The notes beneath the pieces are model-generated. The model saw nothing but the letters and a program-made list of their open reading frames with translations. It had not been told where the DNA came from and ran no database searches. Positions 18,225 through 26,479 of a stretch of DNA of 56,067 bases are shown here, piece by piece; positions within the stretch are counted from its first letter, which is position 1; each line of letters opens with the position of its first letter. A program made the position numbers and the translations under genes. This stretch comes from Acidobacteriota bacterium (GTDB taxonomy: Bacteria; Acidobacteriota; Terriglobia; UBA7540). The DNA lies in assembly GCA_003165315.1 (NCBI GenBank), contig PLSX01000074.1, forward strand, positions 846 to 56,912, written 5' to 3'.

Positions 18225-19520
18225 ATGAGCAAACCAGTCCAAGATTCTTCGGTCGAGCGCGCATTCGGCGCAGGTCTTTTGCCGATTTCGAATTCCCGCC
18301 GATGGCTGCTTGTCGGTCTGCTCTTTGTCGCCTCCTTCATCAATTATCTTGATCGCGCCACCATCTCCGTCGCCTTGCCGCTGATCTCCGTCGATCTGCA
18401 TCTCGGACCTGAAATCAAGGGGTTAGTGCTTTCCGCTTTCTTCTGGTCCTACGCCTTGATGCAGATTCCCATTGGCTGGTGCGCAGACCGATGGAATCTC
18501 CGCTGGCTTTACGCCGGGCTCTTTGCCCTGTGGTCGCTTGCGTGTGGATTTACGGGCTTTGCGGGCAGCCTGCTGGTGCTGATTTTGCTGCGAATTGTAC
18601 TGGGTATTGGTGAATCGGTCTATCTTCCCGGCGGAACCAAAATCGTAAGCCTGCTCTTCCCTTCCACCGATCGCGGCCTGCCTTCCGGACTCTTCGATAG
18701 TGGCACCCGCCTGGGATTGGCAGTGGGGGCGCCCCTGATCGCCGCTCTCATCACGTGGTGCGGCTGGCGCAACATGTTCGCCCTGGTTGGATTCACGGCG
18801 GTTCTCTGGGTTATCCCCTGGATTCTCGCCGCTCCCCAAAATCTGCAAGGCGCTCCGAGCGTCCGAGTCGATTCTGACGCGCCACCTCAACAGCGAATCC
18901 ACTTCAATCGCAATCTTCTGGGAATTTGCATCGGTTTTTTTTGTTACGACTACTACTGGTACCTGTTCGTAACCTGGATCCCCGACTATCTCGTTACCGT
19001 CCGCCATTTGACCCTGGTGCGCGCGGGCTTTTATGCGGCAATGCCATACCTAGTTTTTGGCGTCTGCCAGCCTCTGGGAGGATGGATCGCTGACGCCTTG
19101 ATTCGCCGCGGCTGGAATGAAACCCGCACGCGCAAGACCATGCTGGGGGCCGCGTTTCTGTGTGGCGTGATGTTGATTCCCGCCGCCCGGGTGGCCAGCC
19201 CGCTGGGAGCGCTTGCCTGCCTCATCGGGGGTGCGTTTGTCGGTTTGGCCAATGGCAACATGTTCGCGATTCTCCAGAGCTGTGCCCCGCCCAACGAGGT
19301 CGGCACCTGGACAGGATTTGAAAACTTTGCCGGCAACATCGGTGGCGTGTTGGCGCCCGTCGTCACCGGCTTCCTCATCGCCCGAACCGGCGCGTATCTT
19401 TCCTCTTTCGCCCTTGCGACTGGAATCCTGCTGGCCGGCATCTTCGCCTATGGATTTATTGTGGGTGAATTAAAACCTGTGGTGAATGAACTGCAGGAGC
19501 GGGCCTCACGCCAATCGTAA
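18225..19520 (+). CDS. MFS transporter, anion:cation symporter type
   Basis: This 431-residue, 12-helix major facilitator has NYLDRATISVALP in helix 1, which is the hallmark of the ACS family (hexuronate, glucarate and related sugar acids). The loop motif GWCADRWNLRWLY and the helix-5 region LGIGESVYLPGGTK also fit. ATG 18225 has AGAGAGAGGGCG directly upstream; the frame extends to a TTG at 18171 that overlaps the putative -35. It is convergent with the GHL6-like glycosidase, 43 bp apart. Together with the other sugar enzymes in this region it suggests uptake of a sugar acid from polysaccharide breakdown, but the substrate is not determined. Confidence 0.85.
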   Translation: MSKPVQDSSVERAFGAGLLPISNSRRWLLVGLLFVASFINYLDRATISVALPLISVDLHLGPEIKGLVLSAFFWSYALMQIPIGWCADRWNLRWLYAGLFALWSLACGFTGFAGSLLVLILLRIVLGIGESVYLPGGTKIVSLLFPSTDRGLPSGLFDSGTRLGLAVGAPLIAALITWCGWRNMFALVGFTAVLWVIPWILAAPQNLQGAPSVRVDSDAPPQQRIHFNRNLLGICIGFFCYDYYWYLFVTWIPDYLVTVRHLTLVRAGFYAAMPYLVFGVCQPLGGWIADALIRRGWNETRTRKTMLGAAFLCGVMLIPAARVASPLGALACLIGGAFVGLANGNMFAILQSCAPPNEVGTWTGFENFAGNIGGVLAPVVTGFLIARTGAYLSSFALATGILLAGIFAYGFIVGELKPVVNELQERASRQS

Positions 19521-19563
19521 AGCCCGCCTGTTACCAAACCTCGCGCCCCCGGAGGTTGCTGCT

Positions 19564-21831
19564 CTATTCGTATTCCAGCAGCGCCATGGAGAGGGCGGTG
19601 AACGGCTCCAACTCAAACTGCGCATAGGCGCCCACTGTTTTGAATTTCAGCGGCGTGCGTTCCGGCAGGTGAGTGACAGCGGTGATTCTCCTGCCGCTCG
19701 GCACTTTCACCCGAACCGTGGCGGCCACCGGAAATGGCGGCAAATTCTGCTGCATGGTCAGCAGGCCCGCCAGCAATCGCTTCTTGTCTTCCTGGTGGAA
19801 GAGCGTCATTTCCACGGTTGGATGGGTGTCTGCCTCAAAGCAGTAAGGTCCGGGCAGCAGGCGTTTGAGCAACGCCAGAACCAGGCGGGCGTTCACGGCC
19901 TCGCTGCTGCTTTCGATTGGGGCCGCGGCCCAGATTGCCTTCCCTCTTCCAAAAGTATTCCAAACTACACCGGGGTCTGTGCCCGGAGTCAGTGCCGGCG
20001 GATTGCTGTGAATCGCCCCGAAGCGGCTGCCGATGGGCCGTCCCTGATCCGGCGGCGCAAAGGGCAGGGTGATGGTGGCCAAAACTTCAGCGCCGGGAAG
20101 GGCCGTGGCTTTCAGCATGGGCCCGGGAAAGCTCAATTCCTTCTGAGGCCACAGGAGCTTTTGCACCGCTTCATCCTTGGGTGAAAGATAGGTCCATGAC
20201 GTGCGCCACGCTTCCGGCGTTGCTTCACCGGAGAAGCTGCCGCCCGCGCCCCCTGCCGTTCCCGCAAGCTTCCCGCCCACCGTCCCCGTGTAGCGCACGC
20301 CGAAGACATCTTCCAGCAGGAAGCGCGGCCCATTGGAATCAAACCGGTCGAGCGACGACGGTCCGCTCGCATAGAGCACTCCGCCCGCTTCCACAAATTT
20401 GCGGAACTGGTCGGCCTGCGCGGCGGTGATTTCCAGCAAGCTCGGAAGCAAAACGGCGCGGTATTTGTTCAGCTGGTCCAGGTTGGCGTTGGTGACGACG
20501 CCAAAGGGAATATGCGCCTCGCGCAGGATGCGGGCCAGACCAATCACGGCGTCGCGGTGGGGACAATCCTCCAGATTGCGAATCTGCCCCACACGAATCT
20601 TCTGTTCCAGCGGGTTATACACCGACTCCTTGTCAAAGTAGATGGCGATATCCGCCAGCAGATCGCCGCCCAGGAAAGGTTCAAGTGGAGCGCGCTCCGC
20701 ATTTAACCCGGAGAGGAACTTGTACAGGTCGTGGTTGATGGTGCCGTCCACGTTGATGGCGTCGATCATCATGAAGGCGGCGGAGTGTAGCGGCGCCACG
20801 GCGGACTCCTTGCGGATCTCATCAAAAGGTTTGGTGGTGACGTGGTCGCGCAAGTCGCGGGTGCGCGAGGTCATGAACTCCAGCGGGCGATGGCGCGTCA
20901 AGCCGTGATAGGTCTTGCACACCAGGGAGTGCTGAGCCGCCCCGCCATAAAAATCGCCGCAGACGTAATCCATGGCGTCGTGCAATTCCAGTGGCGAGCC
21001 AAACCTCCAATTGTGCAGCGCTCCGGCGTAGTTCAAGGTTGCGCTGATGGGGCGCGTCTCCTTAATGGTGTGGTAAACCGACATTCCAAAGTCCAGCATC
21101 CAGCGCTGGCGGGCCGCCTGGAATTTTCTCCATGTGGGGTCGTCCCAATCGACGATGCGCGTTGGTTCTGCGCCATCTTCGCGGCGGAAGCGCTCCGTGC
21201 AGTGCGCGCAATAGCAGACGTCCGGCCACAGCGGCATATCCACAAAGATGCCTTCGAAGTCGTAGTTGCCCACCAGCTCGCGCAGGCAGGCCAGAGTGTG
21301 TTCGCGATAGGGCGAATTGAGGCAGGCAAATCCGTAGCGTTGCGGGTGCGAGGGGATGCTGTCATCGTCGGGCATCAGGCGCCAGTCCGGATGGTATTCG
21401 TACGCCCAGTTGTCATAAATCAGGCAATAGTAGGCCACGGAATAGAGGCCGTTATTCTTCGCGGCCTGCACATACTCGCCGAAAAAGTCGCGGCCCTTCA
21501 TGTTGCGGTTCATCTGGCCAATCTTGCTTCGCCAATAGGTGAGGCCCGTGCACGAGTTGCCGTAGGGCATCACCGATTGAAAGCCGGCATCGGCAATGGT
21601 CTTCACAATGTCATTGGCATCGAATTTGGAGAGCAGCGCCGGGTCCCAATCGGGAACGTGCATGTCCACCAGGCTGCGGCGGTAGACCTGATCCGGCCAG
21701 CGTGGGCGGCCCTGGTCGGCCTTTATTGCTCCTGCCGCGGGCACACCTTGATTCGCAACACCCTCGTGGGGTCGCGCCATGCTTCCCAGTACACCCAATC
21801 CCACCAATTCATTAAAAGTCCGCCTGTTCAT
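19564..21831 (-). CDS. exported glycosidase-like protein (GHL6 / GH42-trimerisation type)
   Basis: The 755-residue protein begins MNRRTFNELVGLGVLGSM, a Tat-like leader, so export is likely. A TIM-barrel follows with DANDIVKTIADAGFQSVMPY, CLNSPYREHTLACLRELVGNY and the catalytic-region motif FEGIFVDMPLWPDVCYCAHC, typical of GHL6/alpha-L-fucosidase-like enzymes. Next comes an amidotransferase-fold domain (KYRAVLLPSLLEITAAQADQ, VEAGGVLYASG) like the trimerisation domain of GH42 beta-galactosidases. The C-terminus is a small beta-sandwich. The Cys pairs in CYCAHC may bind metal. Substrate unknown; a hydrolase of plant or microbial glycans is likely. Confidence 0.7.
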   Translation of the reverse strand: MNRRTFNELVGLGVLGSMARPHEGVANQGVPAAGAIKADQGRPRWPDQVYRRSLVDMHVPDWDPALLSKFDANDIVKTIADAGFQSVMPYGNSCTGLTYWRSKIGQMNRNMKGRDFFGEYVQAAKNNGLYSVAYYCLIYDNWAYEYHPDWRLMPDDDSIPSHPQRYGFACLNSPYREHTLACLRELVGNYDFEGIFVDMPLWPDVCYCAHCTERFRREDGAEPTRIVDWDDPTWRKFQAARQRWMLDFGMSVYHTIKETRPISATLNYAGALHNWRFGSPLELHDAMDYVCGDFYGGAAQHSLVCKTYHGLTRHRPLEFMTSRTRDLRDHVTTKPFDEIRKESAVAPLHSAAFMMIDAINVDGTINHDLYKFLSGLNAERAPLEPFLGGDLLADIAIYFDKESVYNPLEQKIRVGQIRNLEDCPHRDAVIGLARILREAHIPFGVVTNANLDQLNKYRAVLLPSLLEITAAQADQFRKFVEAGGVLYASGPSSLDRFDSNGPRFLLEDVFGVRYTGTVGGKLAGTAGGAGGSFSGEATPEAWRTSWTYLSPKDEAVQKLLWPQKELSFPGPMLKATALPGAEVLATITLPFAPPDQGRPIGSRFGAIHSNPPALTPGTDPGVVWNTFGRGKAIWAAAPIESSSEAVNARLVLALLKRLLPGPYCFEADTHPTVEMTLFHQEDKKRLLAGLLTMQQNLPPFPVAATVRVKVPSGRRITAVTHLPERTPLKFKTVGAYAQFELEPFTALSMALLEYE

Positions 21832-22285
21832 TATTGGAGCCCACTTTCTTCAGAAAATTATGGATAGCGAAATGAATCATCGTATCGTTCGGATCAATTA
21901 TGACCGGGTATGGTAGTTAGCAGCCAGCGAGGATTTGTGTCAAGGTTAAACCGGCGCAGGCGTCTGCGTGTGGGATGGAGGGATTGTTCCAGCGTGCAAC
22001 GAATACACTTTCTGCCCCATTAGGGAAGGTCCGTTTAGCGCGAGGGGCATCTCGAGTGTGCTTAGGCCCGGCGGGGCCGGCAGACTGTGGCCCACGGCGA
22101 AAGCCGTGGGAAGAGCATGGAATTTCAGTCTAATTTCAAGCCCCGGCAGGGGCGGCAGAGTCATTGCTTGCGGCAAACGTTTCTGTCGCCCCTGACGGGG
22201 CTTCGTCGTTTATTCTTTGCGCTAATCCCATGGCTGTCGCCATGGGCCACAATCTTTCGCGGCTACGCGGCTCGCGCCAGCCGGC
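21832..22285. repeat. gap filled with palindromic modules
   Basis: No gene is present. Between 22075 and 22275 lie several different small palindromes in tandem: GCCCACGGCGAAAGCCGTGGG, AAGCCCCGGCAGGGGCGG, CGCCCCTGACGGGGCTT, CCATGGCTGTCGCCATGG and a GCGGCTACGCGGC group. Each has a 6-9-bp stem. This is a compound array of unrelated hairpins, also seen at 7551, 22990-23750 and 29062. Confidence 0.6.
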
Positions 22286-22567
22286 CTATAGGCCAAGCTC
22301 ACTATGCGAGCCAAGGCGGACGAGTTCCAGGATGGCGGCATCCGGCTTTCGGTAGATGAGAATCAAGTCGGGTTTGAGATGGCAATCGCGAAAATCGTCC
22401 CATTCGCCTGAAAGGGGATGATCGAAGTTGTGGTGCGGCAGGACCGCGTCAGCGGCAAGTAGATCAACCACGGCCATGAGGATTACATCAAGGGTCTTCC
22501 CATGGCGCCCCGCCTTCTCGCGTTTGTAGTCGCGTTTGAACCGGCTGGTGAACTTAATCGTCCGCAT
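22286..22567 (-). CDS. yafQ: YafQ-family mRNA interferase toxin
   Basis: The 93-residue RelE-superfamily toxin aligns closely with E. coli YafQ: DHPLSGEWDDFRDCHLKPDLILIY corresponds to DHPLQGSWKGYRDAHVEPDWILIY, keeping the active His, Asp-x-His and Asp residues, and GSHSEL keeps the late catalytic His. The Phe that follows in YafQ is replaced. It should cut translated mRNA on the ribosome unless bound by its antitoxin. The start overlaps the antitoxin end by 14 bp, the usual coupled arrangement. Its C-terminus reaches the edge of the palindromic module array. Confidence 0.88.
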   Translation of the reverse strand: MRTIKFTSRFKRDYKREKAGRHGKTLDVILMAVVDLLAADAVLPHHNFDHPLSGEWDDFRDCHLKPDLILIYRKPDAAILELVRLGSHSELGL

Positions 22568-22820
22568 TCAGCCTCGCCAGCAGCTTGCTCGGTTTCACCA
22601 CCGTAGTAAGTTCACCACGGCGCGCGGCCTTCATTGCCGCAACGGTTTTTGCGTTCGGAATAAGCGGTTCAAAGGGCAGCGCCCCTTCCGCCGCGATCCG
22701 CACCATCATCATGCGGAAGGCGTCGGAAACGGTAAGACCCATCGCCTCCAGCACGGCGGCCGCTTCGTCTTTGATCTGTTCGTTGATTCTGGCGCGGACA
22801 ATTGAATTTTCTGGCATCAT
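22554..22820 (-). CDS. dinJ: RelB/DinJ-family antitoxin
   Basis: The 88-residue protein has the ribbon-helix-helix N-terminus ENSIVRARINEQIKDEAAAVLEAMGLTVSDAFRMMMVRIAAEGALPF, which is diagnostic of RelB/DinJ. The C-terminal tail (PSKLLARLNADD) would wrap the toxin. ATG 22820 is preceded by AGGAG. A consensus-like promoter with an overlapping 13-bp palindrome lies just upstream (22836-22869), as expected for autoregulation by the toxin-antitoxin complex. The 3' end overlaps yafQ. Confidence 0.87.
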   Translation of the reverse strand: MMPENSIVRARINEQIKDEAAAVLEAMGLTVSDAFRMMMVRIAAEGALPFEPLIPNAKTVAAMKAARRGELTTVVKPSKLLARLNADD

Positions 22821-22835
22821 TCACTCTCCTAGTGA

Positions 22836-22869
22836 GCTACATTGTAGCACAATAAGGGTCCACCGTCAA
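22836..22869 (-). promoter_or_regulatory. dinJ-yafQ promoter with overlapping operator palindrome
   Basis: On the minus strand TTGACG (22869-22864) and TACAAT (22846-22841) are exactly 17 bases apart. The perfect palindrome GCTACA-T-TGTAGC (22836-22848, plus strand) covers the -10 hexamer. A repressor bound there would block transcription. DinJ is the natural candidate. Confidence 0.65.
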
Positions 22870-23504
22870 ATCGACCGGCGCCTGAGGTTGTGTGACCTGG
22901 AGGTGGCCACGGCCAATTCGTTATTGATGGGCTGGCGCAAAGCGCCGCTTGGCGTTTCGGCATATCAGGAACATCGGCGAGAATGGACGTGAATCGCCGG
23001 GCTTGAAACCCGGCTCTGCGCCAGCCGGCCAAGCGGACTTCCTGAAGATAGTCATCCGCGGGGTCAAAATCGATTCCGTGTTCCTGGACCAGCATGGTGA
23101 CCCGGTGGCTTGGCACTTGGCTCGCCAGCAGGGCGAAAACCTGAACCTGGTTCAGGGGCTTCTTCGCGCTGGGGGGGCGGACCGGCAGTCGTAGAGCCGC
23201 CCTTGAGGGCGGCATGTTCCGGGCTCAAGACCGGCCCTACGGCGGCGCGCAGGGCGTTAATAAAAGCCTCGCTTGCGCCTGCGGTTTTGAGGGTTTGGAT
23301 AGAGTCATCGGTCGGGGCGAAATCAATCCCGCGCCGCTCGATCAGCTTCGCGCCCGATTCATCTCCGAAGCCGTCGCGGACAATATTGCTGACCTGCTCT
23401 TGGGTGAAGGGCTTTGCCGGGCTTGCGTCGGTGCCGGGCTTGCGTCGGTACCGGGCCCTGCTCCGGCTGCGGTCGTAGCGCCGACCGCGACGTTTCCCGA
23501 AGTC

Positions 23505-23745
23505 GTTGGGAGGCGGGCCTTTTGTAGCGGCGGTGTCCCCACCGCCGGGCGGCGGTCAGAGACCGCCGCTACAGCGCCGCCGCCCATCAGGGCGGCTTGT
23601 AGAGGCGGCTTTACGCCGCCATGGCGTGGTGAACTCGCCGTTACGGGTGCATGGCGGGATAAACCCGCCTTTACGGATGCACGGTCCGATACGGACGCGC
23701 GGCCCGGGCTCAAGCCCGGCCCTACGGAGTCCACTTGGTTGTAGC
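23505..23745. repeat. tandem array of different palindromic modules
   Basis: At least six distinct hairpin units lie end to end: GTGTCCCCACCG, GGCGGTCAGAGACCGCC, GGCGGCTTTACGCCGCC, GGCGGGATAAACCCGCC, GTCCGATACGGAC and CCGGGCTCAAGCCCGG. Most are joined by TAC/GTA at their edges (for example GCTACA, CTTTACGG, CCCTACGG). Together they interrupt the secreted-protein pseudogene just behind its signal peptide. Confidence 0.6.
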
Positions 23746-24065
23746 TCGCATTCACAGACCGCGGGAAAACCGAGAAGAAAATAACGATCGTAAGGGTTAA
23801 GCAGGGCTGACGCCACATCGGAACCTCACGCAGCCGGAGATCACTCTGCTGATGGCTGTGTATTCTACCGCGAGGTAGTTGCCCGTTCCGATGCCCACAC
23901 ATACCAGGCATATTGAAAACTCGGGCGGGCTTCAAATCAATCTACTCCAGCGCGGCAAAGGAGGTTTTTACCACAGGTTTCGATCAGCCTCCAGCTCGCA
24001 ACAAGTGAAGAAAACGCGCGAAGTGTTTTAGTCTTTCCGCCAACGCGTACGCCCCGGCAGAGGAT

Positions 24066-24094
24066 TTGACAATACTCTCTAGAGACTGTATAAA
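24066..24094 (+). promoter_or_regulatory. consensus sigma70 promoter, predicted leaderless start
   Basis: TTGACA (24066-24071), a 17-base spacer and TATAAA (24089-24094) form a near-perfect promoter. Transcription would start about 7 bases later, at or next to the ATG (24101) of the antitoxin. The spacer contains the palindrome TCTCTAGAGA (24076-24085), a likely operator. Confidence 0.7.
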
Positions 24095-24100
24095 GACTCT

Positions 24101-24379
24101 ATGAAGACTCTTACTATAACGGACGCGAAGAAGAATTTGAGCCGCTGGCTGGACGCTGCAGCGCGCGGCCAGGACATCGGAATCATCCGCGGGGCTGAAA
24201 TCATTGCTCTGCGCCGGGTGGAAGTTGAATCCACCGACTACGCCCAACGCGAATACGCGGCCACTCCCGAGCAGATCGCCGCGTTCGTGGACTCGACCGA
24301 TAAACGCTATCGCCGGCTCAAGCGTTCAGGGAAACTCGTGACGGTCTCCGCGGAGCAACTGAGGAAACAGCTTGAGTAA
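24101..24379 (+). CDS. Phd/YefM-type antitoxin
   Basis: The 92-residue protein begins MKTLTITDAKKNLSRWLDAAARGQDIGIIRGAEIIALRRV, the DNA-binding and dimer fold of prevent-host-death antitoxins (usual form: DA+.NLS.LLD.A..GE...I.R.G..VA.L). The C-terminal helices (QIAAFVDSTDKRYRRLK) should bind the toxin. The toxin frame starts 8 bp before its stop, a coupled pair. There is no room for a ribosome site between the predicted transcription start and the ATG, so translation is probably leaderless. Confidence 0.83.
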   Translation: MKTLTITDAKKNLSRWLDAAARGQDIGIIRGAEIIALRRVEVESTDYAQREYAATPEQIAAFVDSTDKRYRRLKRSGKLVTVSAEQLRKQLE

Positions 24380-24662
24380 GCTCCTATCGATTGACCCCGC
24401 AGTATTTCAACGCCTAAAGAGCCTTCCGAAGAACGAAAGAGCGGAGTGCCTGCTCGCCCTGTGCGAATTGCCGGATTCGTTTGGCCGCCCTCACGTGCAC
24501 AGTGGGCTCGGGATTCGTAAATTGTGCGACAAGATTTTCGAGTGTCGGGACAATGTCTCACTCCGCTTCATTTTTCAGGACCGGCCAGCGGAGTTGTTCG
24601 TCTGCTTCCTGGGGAATCACGATGAAGTCAAAACGCTGCTTCATTCCGGCAAGTACCGCTGA
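24372..24662 (+). CDS. RelE/ParE-superfamily toxin
   Basis: The 96-residue protein has the RelE-fold core HSGLGIRKLCDKIFECRDNVSLRFIF and the ending FLGNHDEVKTLLHSGKYR, as in small cytotoxic translational repressors paired with Phd-like antitoxins. It starts with TTG 24372, preceded by GAGGAAAC, and overlaps the antitoxin by 8 bp. The cut target (ribosome-bound mRNA or other) is not deducible. It is the second toxin-antitoxin pair within 2.4 kb. Confidence 0.78.
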   Translation: MSKLLSIDPAVFQRLKSLPKNERAECLLALCELPDSFGRPHVHSGLGIRKLCDKIFECRDNVSLRFIFQDRPAELFVCFLGNHDEVKTLLHSGKYR

Positions 24663-24715
24663 ATAGGAGTTGTGTCCATCATCATTGTCCCAAGCAGATT
24701 CCGCCGCCCCTAAGC

Positions 24716-24840
24716 AACTTCACCGCAGAGACACACAGGCACAGAGAAACGATTAATTGACTTTACGGACTGGGCTTGGAGACACTGCTTGCCGACCCAG
24801 AGCATCCTACCCTCTGCCTCAGCGCCTCAGCGGTAAAGTC
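24716..24840. repeat. inverted pair of CAGAG-type degenerate repeats
   Basis: The left arm (24716-24750) reads AACTTCACCGCAGAGACACA onward; the right arm (24811-24840) is its diverged complement, ending CCTCAGCGGTAAAGTC. The arms are about 60 bp apart. The same layout with different words occurs at 40976-41062. The rest of the 24663-25100 gap shows no gene. Confidence 0.5.
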
Positions 24841-25109
24841 GCTTTCACCGTTCGAATTTGCCCCGGCGGGACATTGTGTCTCTTGACAACGTTAGGCTAG
24901 AGTGTATACTAGTTGGGCTGCTCATCGCGAGGCGCCGCCATGCCGTTGGCCAACTCCCCCACGCTCCCCCGAACCGGATCTTTCCCAATCGAACCAATTC
25001 GAAGGAATGCACCGAACTGTGTCTGGCCTGGGGTGAGCATCTCTTTATTAGAGGACCGGCCTCGCGGGTGAGTTCAATCCCCTTATTTCTCCTAACACAA
25101 GAACGAGAA

Positions 25110-26164
25110 ATGAAGGTGCATCCGGCGATATGTATGAAAACAAAGGATCGTTAAAAACTGGTCCCTTGGGTCGAGCAAAGGCGATGGGCCTCTTGAAACA
25201 AGCGGGGCGAGGAAGACCACGGCGATTGAGATTCCGCGCCGCTCGACCTGAGAAGCAGGGACTGGATGGCAAAGAGTTGCGAAAAATGAAGGTGCATCCG
25301 GCGATATGTATGAAAACAAAGGGAAGGTAAAAAAGGCACACTCAAATTGGGGCCTTATTTCGGGTGTAGATGGTAGGTGGCAGGTGGTAGATGGAAGGTC
25401 GCGGGGGAGTGGGCCGGAATTCTGGCTCCCGACTCCTGAATCCTGCCTTCTATTCTCAAAAATGAAGGTGCATCCGGCGATGTTCATGAAAACAAAGGAA
25501 CGCAGAAAATTGTTCATGCTAAATGCATGGAAAGGTGCCTGGGAGAGCCGCATTGCGGAGCCTGTTCCCGCACGAGTAGTCATGATTCTGTCTTCTAGCT
25601 CCTGTCATCGCTCCTTGCAGGTATATCCCGAGATGTTGATGAAAACAAAGGAACGCAGAAAAGCACGGGGGCAAATCGTACGGAAAGCCCCTTTGGAATC
25701 CCCAGGCCAGAAGCCTACGGCGTCCAAGAAAGTCATGACTTTAACTTCTAGCTCCTGACTTCTATTTCAAAAATGGAGGTGCATCCGGCGATATGTATGA
25801 AAACAAAGGGACGGGAAAATACCAAGTGGATAGGTCGAGGGAAACTCACCGGGGAATTGCCTTGGATCATTCCTTATCGGGGAGGGGGTTTGCGAGGACG
25901 GATCAATTTCTCGATGTCGCACCCGTGTCTCTTATCCCCTGTCCCGTTTCACAAAAATGAAGGTGCATCCGGGGATATATATGAAAAAAAAGGAACGGAA
26001 AAATTTTCATGCGCCAATGCCTGGAAGCACACTTCGGAAATGAGTTTCAAAATCAGCGGCGATCGGGAGGGCTCAAAATTCCAAATTCCAGGTCCAGACT
26101 TCTGGTTTCTGTTCCAAAAATGAAGGTGCATCCGGCGATATGTATGAAAACAAAAGATCGATGA
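25110..26164 (+). repeat. seven-copy array of a novel repeat encoding MKVHPAICMKTK-like peptides
   Basis: Core copies begin at 25110, 25286, 25462, 25615 (diverged), 25773, 25957 and 26120, giving spacings of 176, 176, 153, 158, 184 and 163 bp. The core starts AAAATGAAGGTGCATCCGGC and continues with GAT(A/G)T..ATGAAAACAAAGG. Copies 1, 2 and 7 are closed 14-codon ORFs (MKVHPAICMKTKDR, ...KGR, ...KDR); copies 3, 5 and 6 read on. Each core is preceded by a pyrimidine-rich tract such as CTGACTTCTATTTC or CTGGTTTCTGTTCC and an A-run. Intervals 3 and 4 share AGTCATGA....CTTCTAGCTCCTG, so units, not only cores, are duplicated. No ribosome site precedes the ATGs and no cas gene is present. The 1.8-kb gap 24663-26479 has no other gene. 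I do not know this element. Confidence 0.8.
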
Positions 26165-26479
26165 AAAATATGTTGAGTGACGATTGCGACTTTATGGCTG
26201 AAATCATGAGGTTTACGGAACAGGTGAGCAGGATGTGTATCCCAAGTGGACGTTATATTCAGGATTCTCGCAGCCTCGGGCCATTGACGGGGAATCGCAC
26301 CTCTAAAACATGATGACAAAATATCCATGGCCAGGCATTCCCTGCTTTCGCATTTGCCCCAAAGCGCCTCAGCAGTGAAAGCAGCTTTATGAAAACGCCC
26401 ACCCCACGTAACCAGCAAGACGCGACAGGCGGGTGGTCTGTCTGATAGACTTTGGGTCTAATTTCAGGAGGGATATCAG

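Larger units (their letters stand above)
22829..23818 (-). pseudogene. secreted repeat-domain protein broken by palindromic insertions
   Basis: A signal peptide (MWRQPCLTLTIVIFFSVFP, start 23818) is followed after only about nine residues by some 300 bp of GC-rich palindromic modules. In another frame comes a domain reading FTQEQVSNIVRDGFGDESG and ERRGIDFAPTDDSIQTLKTAGA. After a further module and a second frame change, a second copy reads LNQVQVFALLASQVPSHR and QEHGIDFDPADDYLQEVRLAG, itself ended by a GCCGGGTTTCAAGCCCGG hairpin. The GIDF.P.D.Y.Q.LR.AGA pattern recurs in secreted acidobacterial proteins of unknown function. The three pieces keep gene order but not frame, so this is a gene disrupted by several separate insertions. 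Confidence 0.65.

Noticed and set aside
23214-23744. Plus-strand frames of 120-180 codons over the palindromic modules
   Set aside because: GC-rich hairpin DNA gives long chance frames on both strands; the residue pattern just repeats the modules.
25306-25758. A 150-residue protein running through three repeat cores
   Set aside because: The frame is open only because it passes from core to core; other copies stop after 14 codons and there is no ribosome site.
25110-26164. CRISPR array
   Set aside because: Units are 153-184 bp apart, repeats diverge in length and sequence, intervals share sequence, and there are no cas genes.
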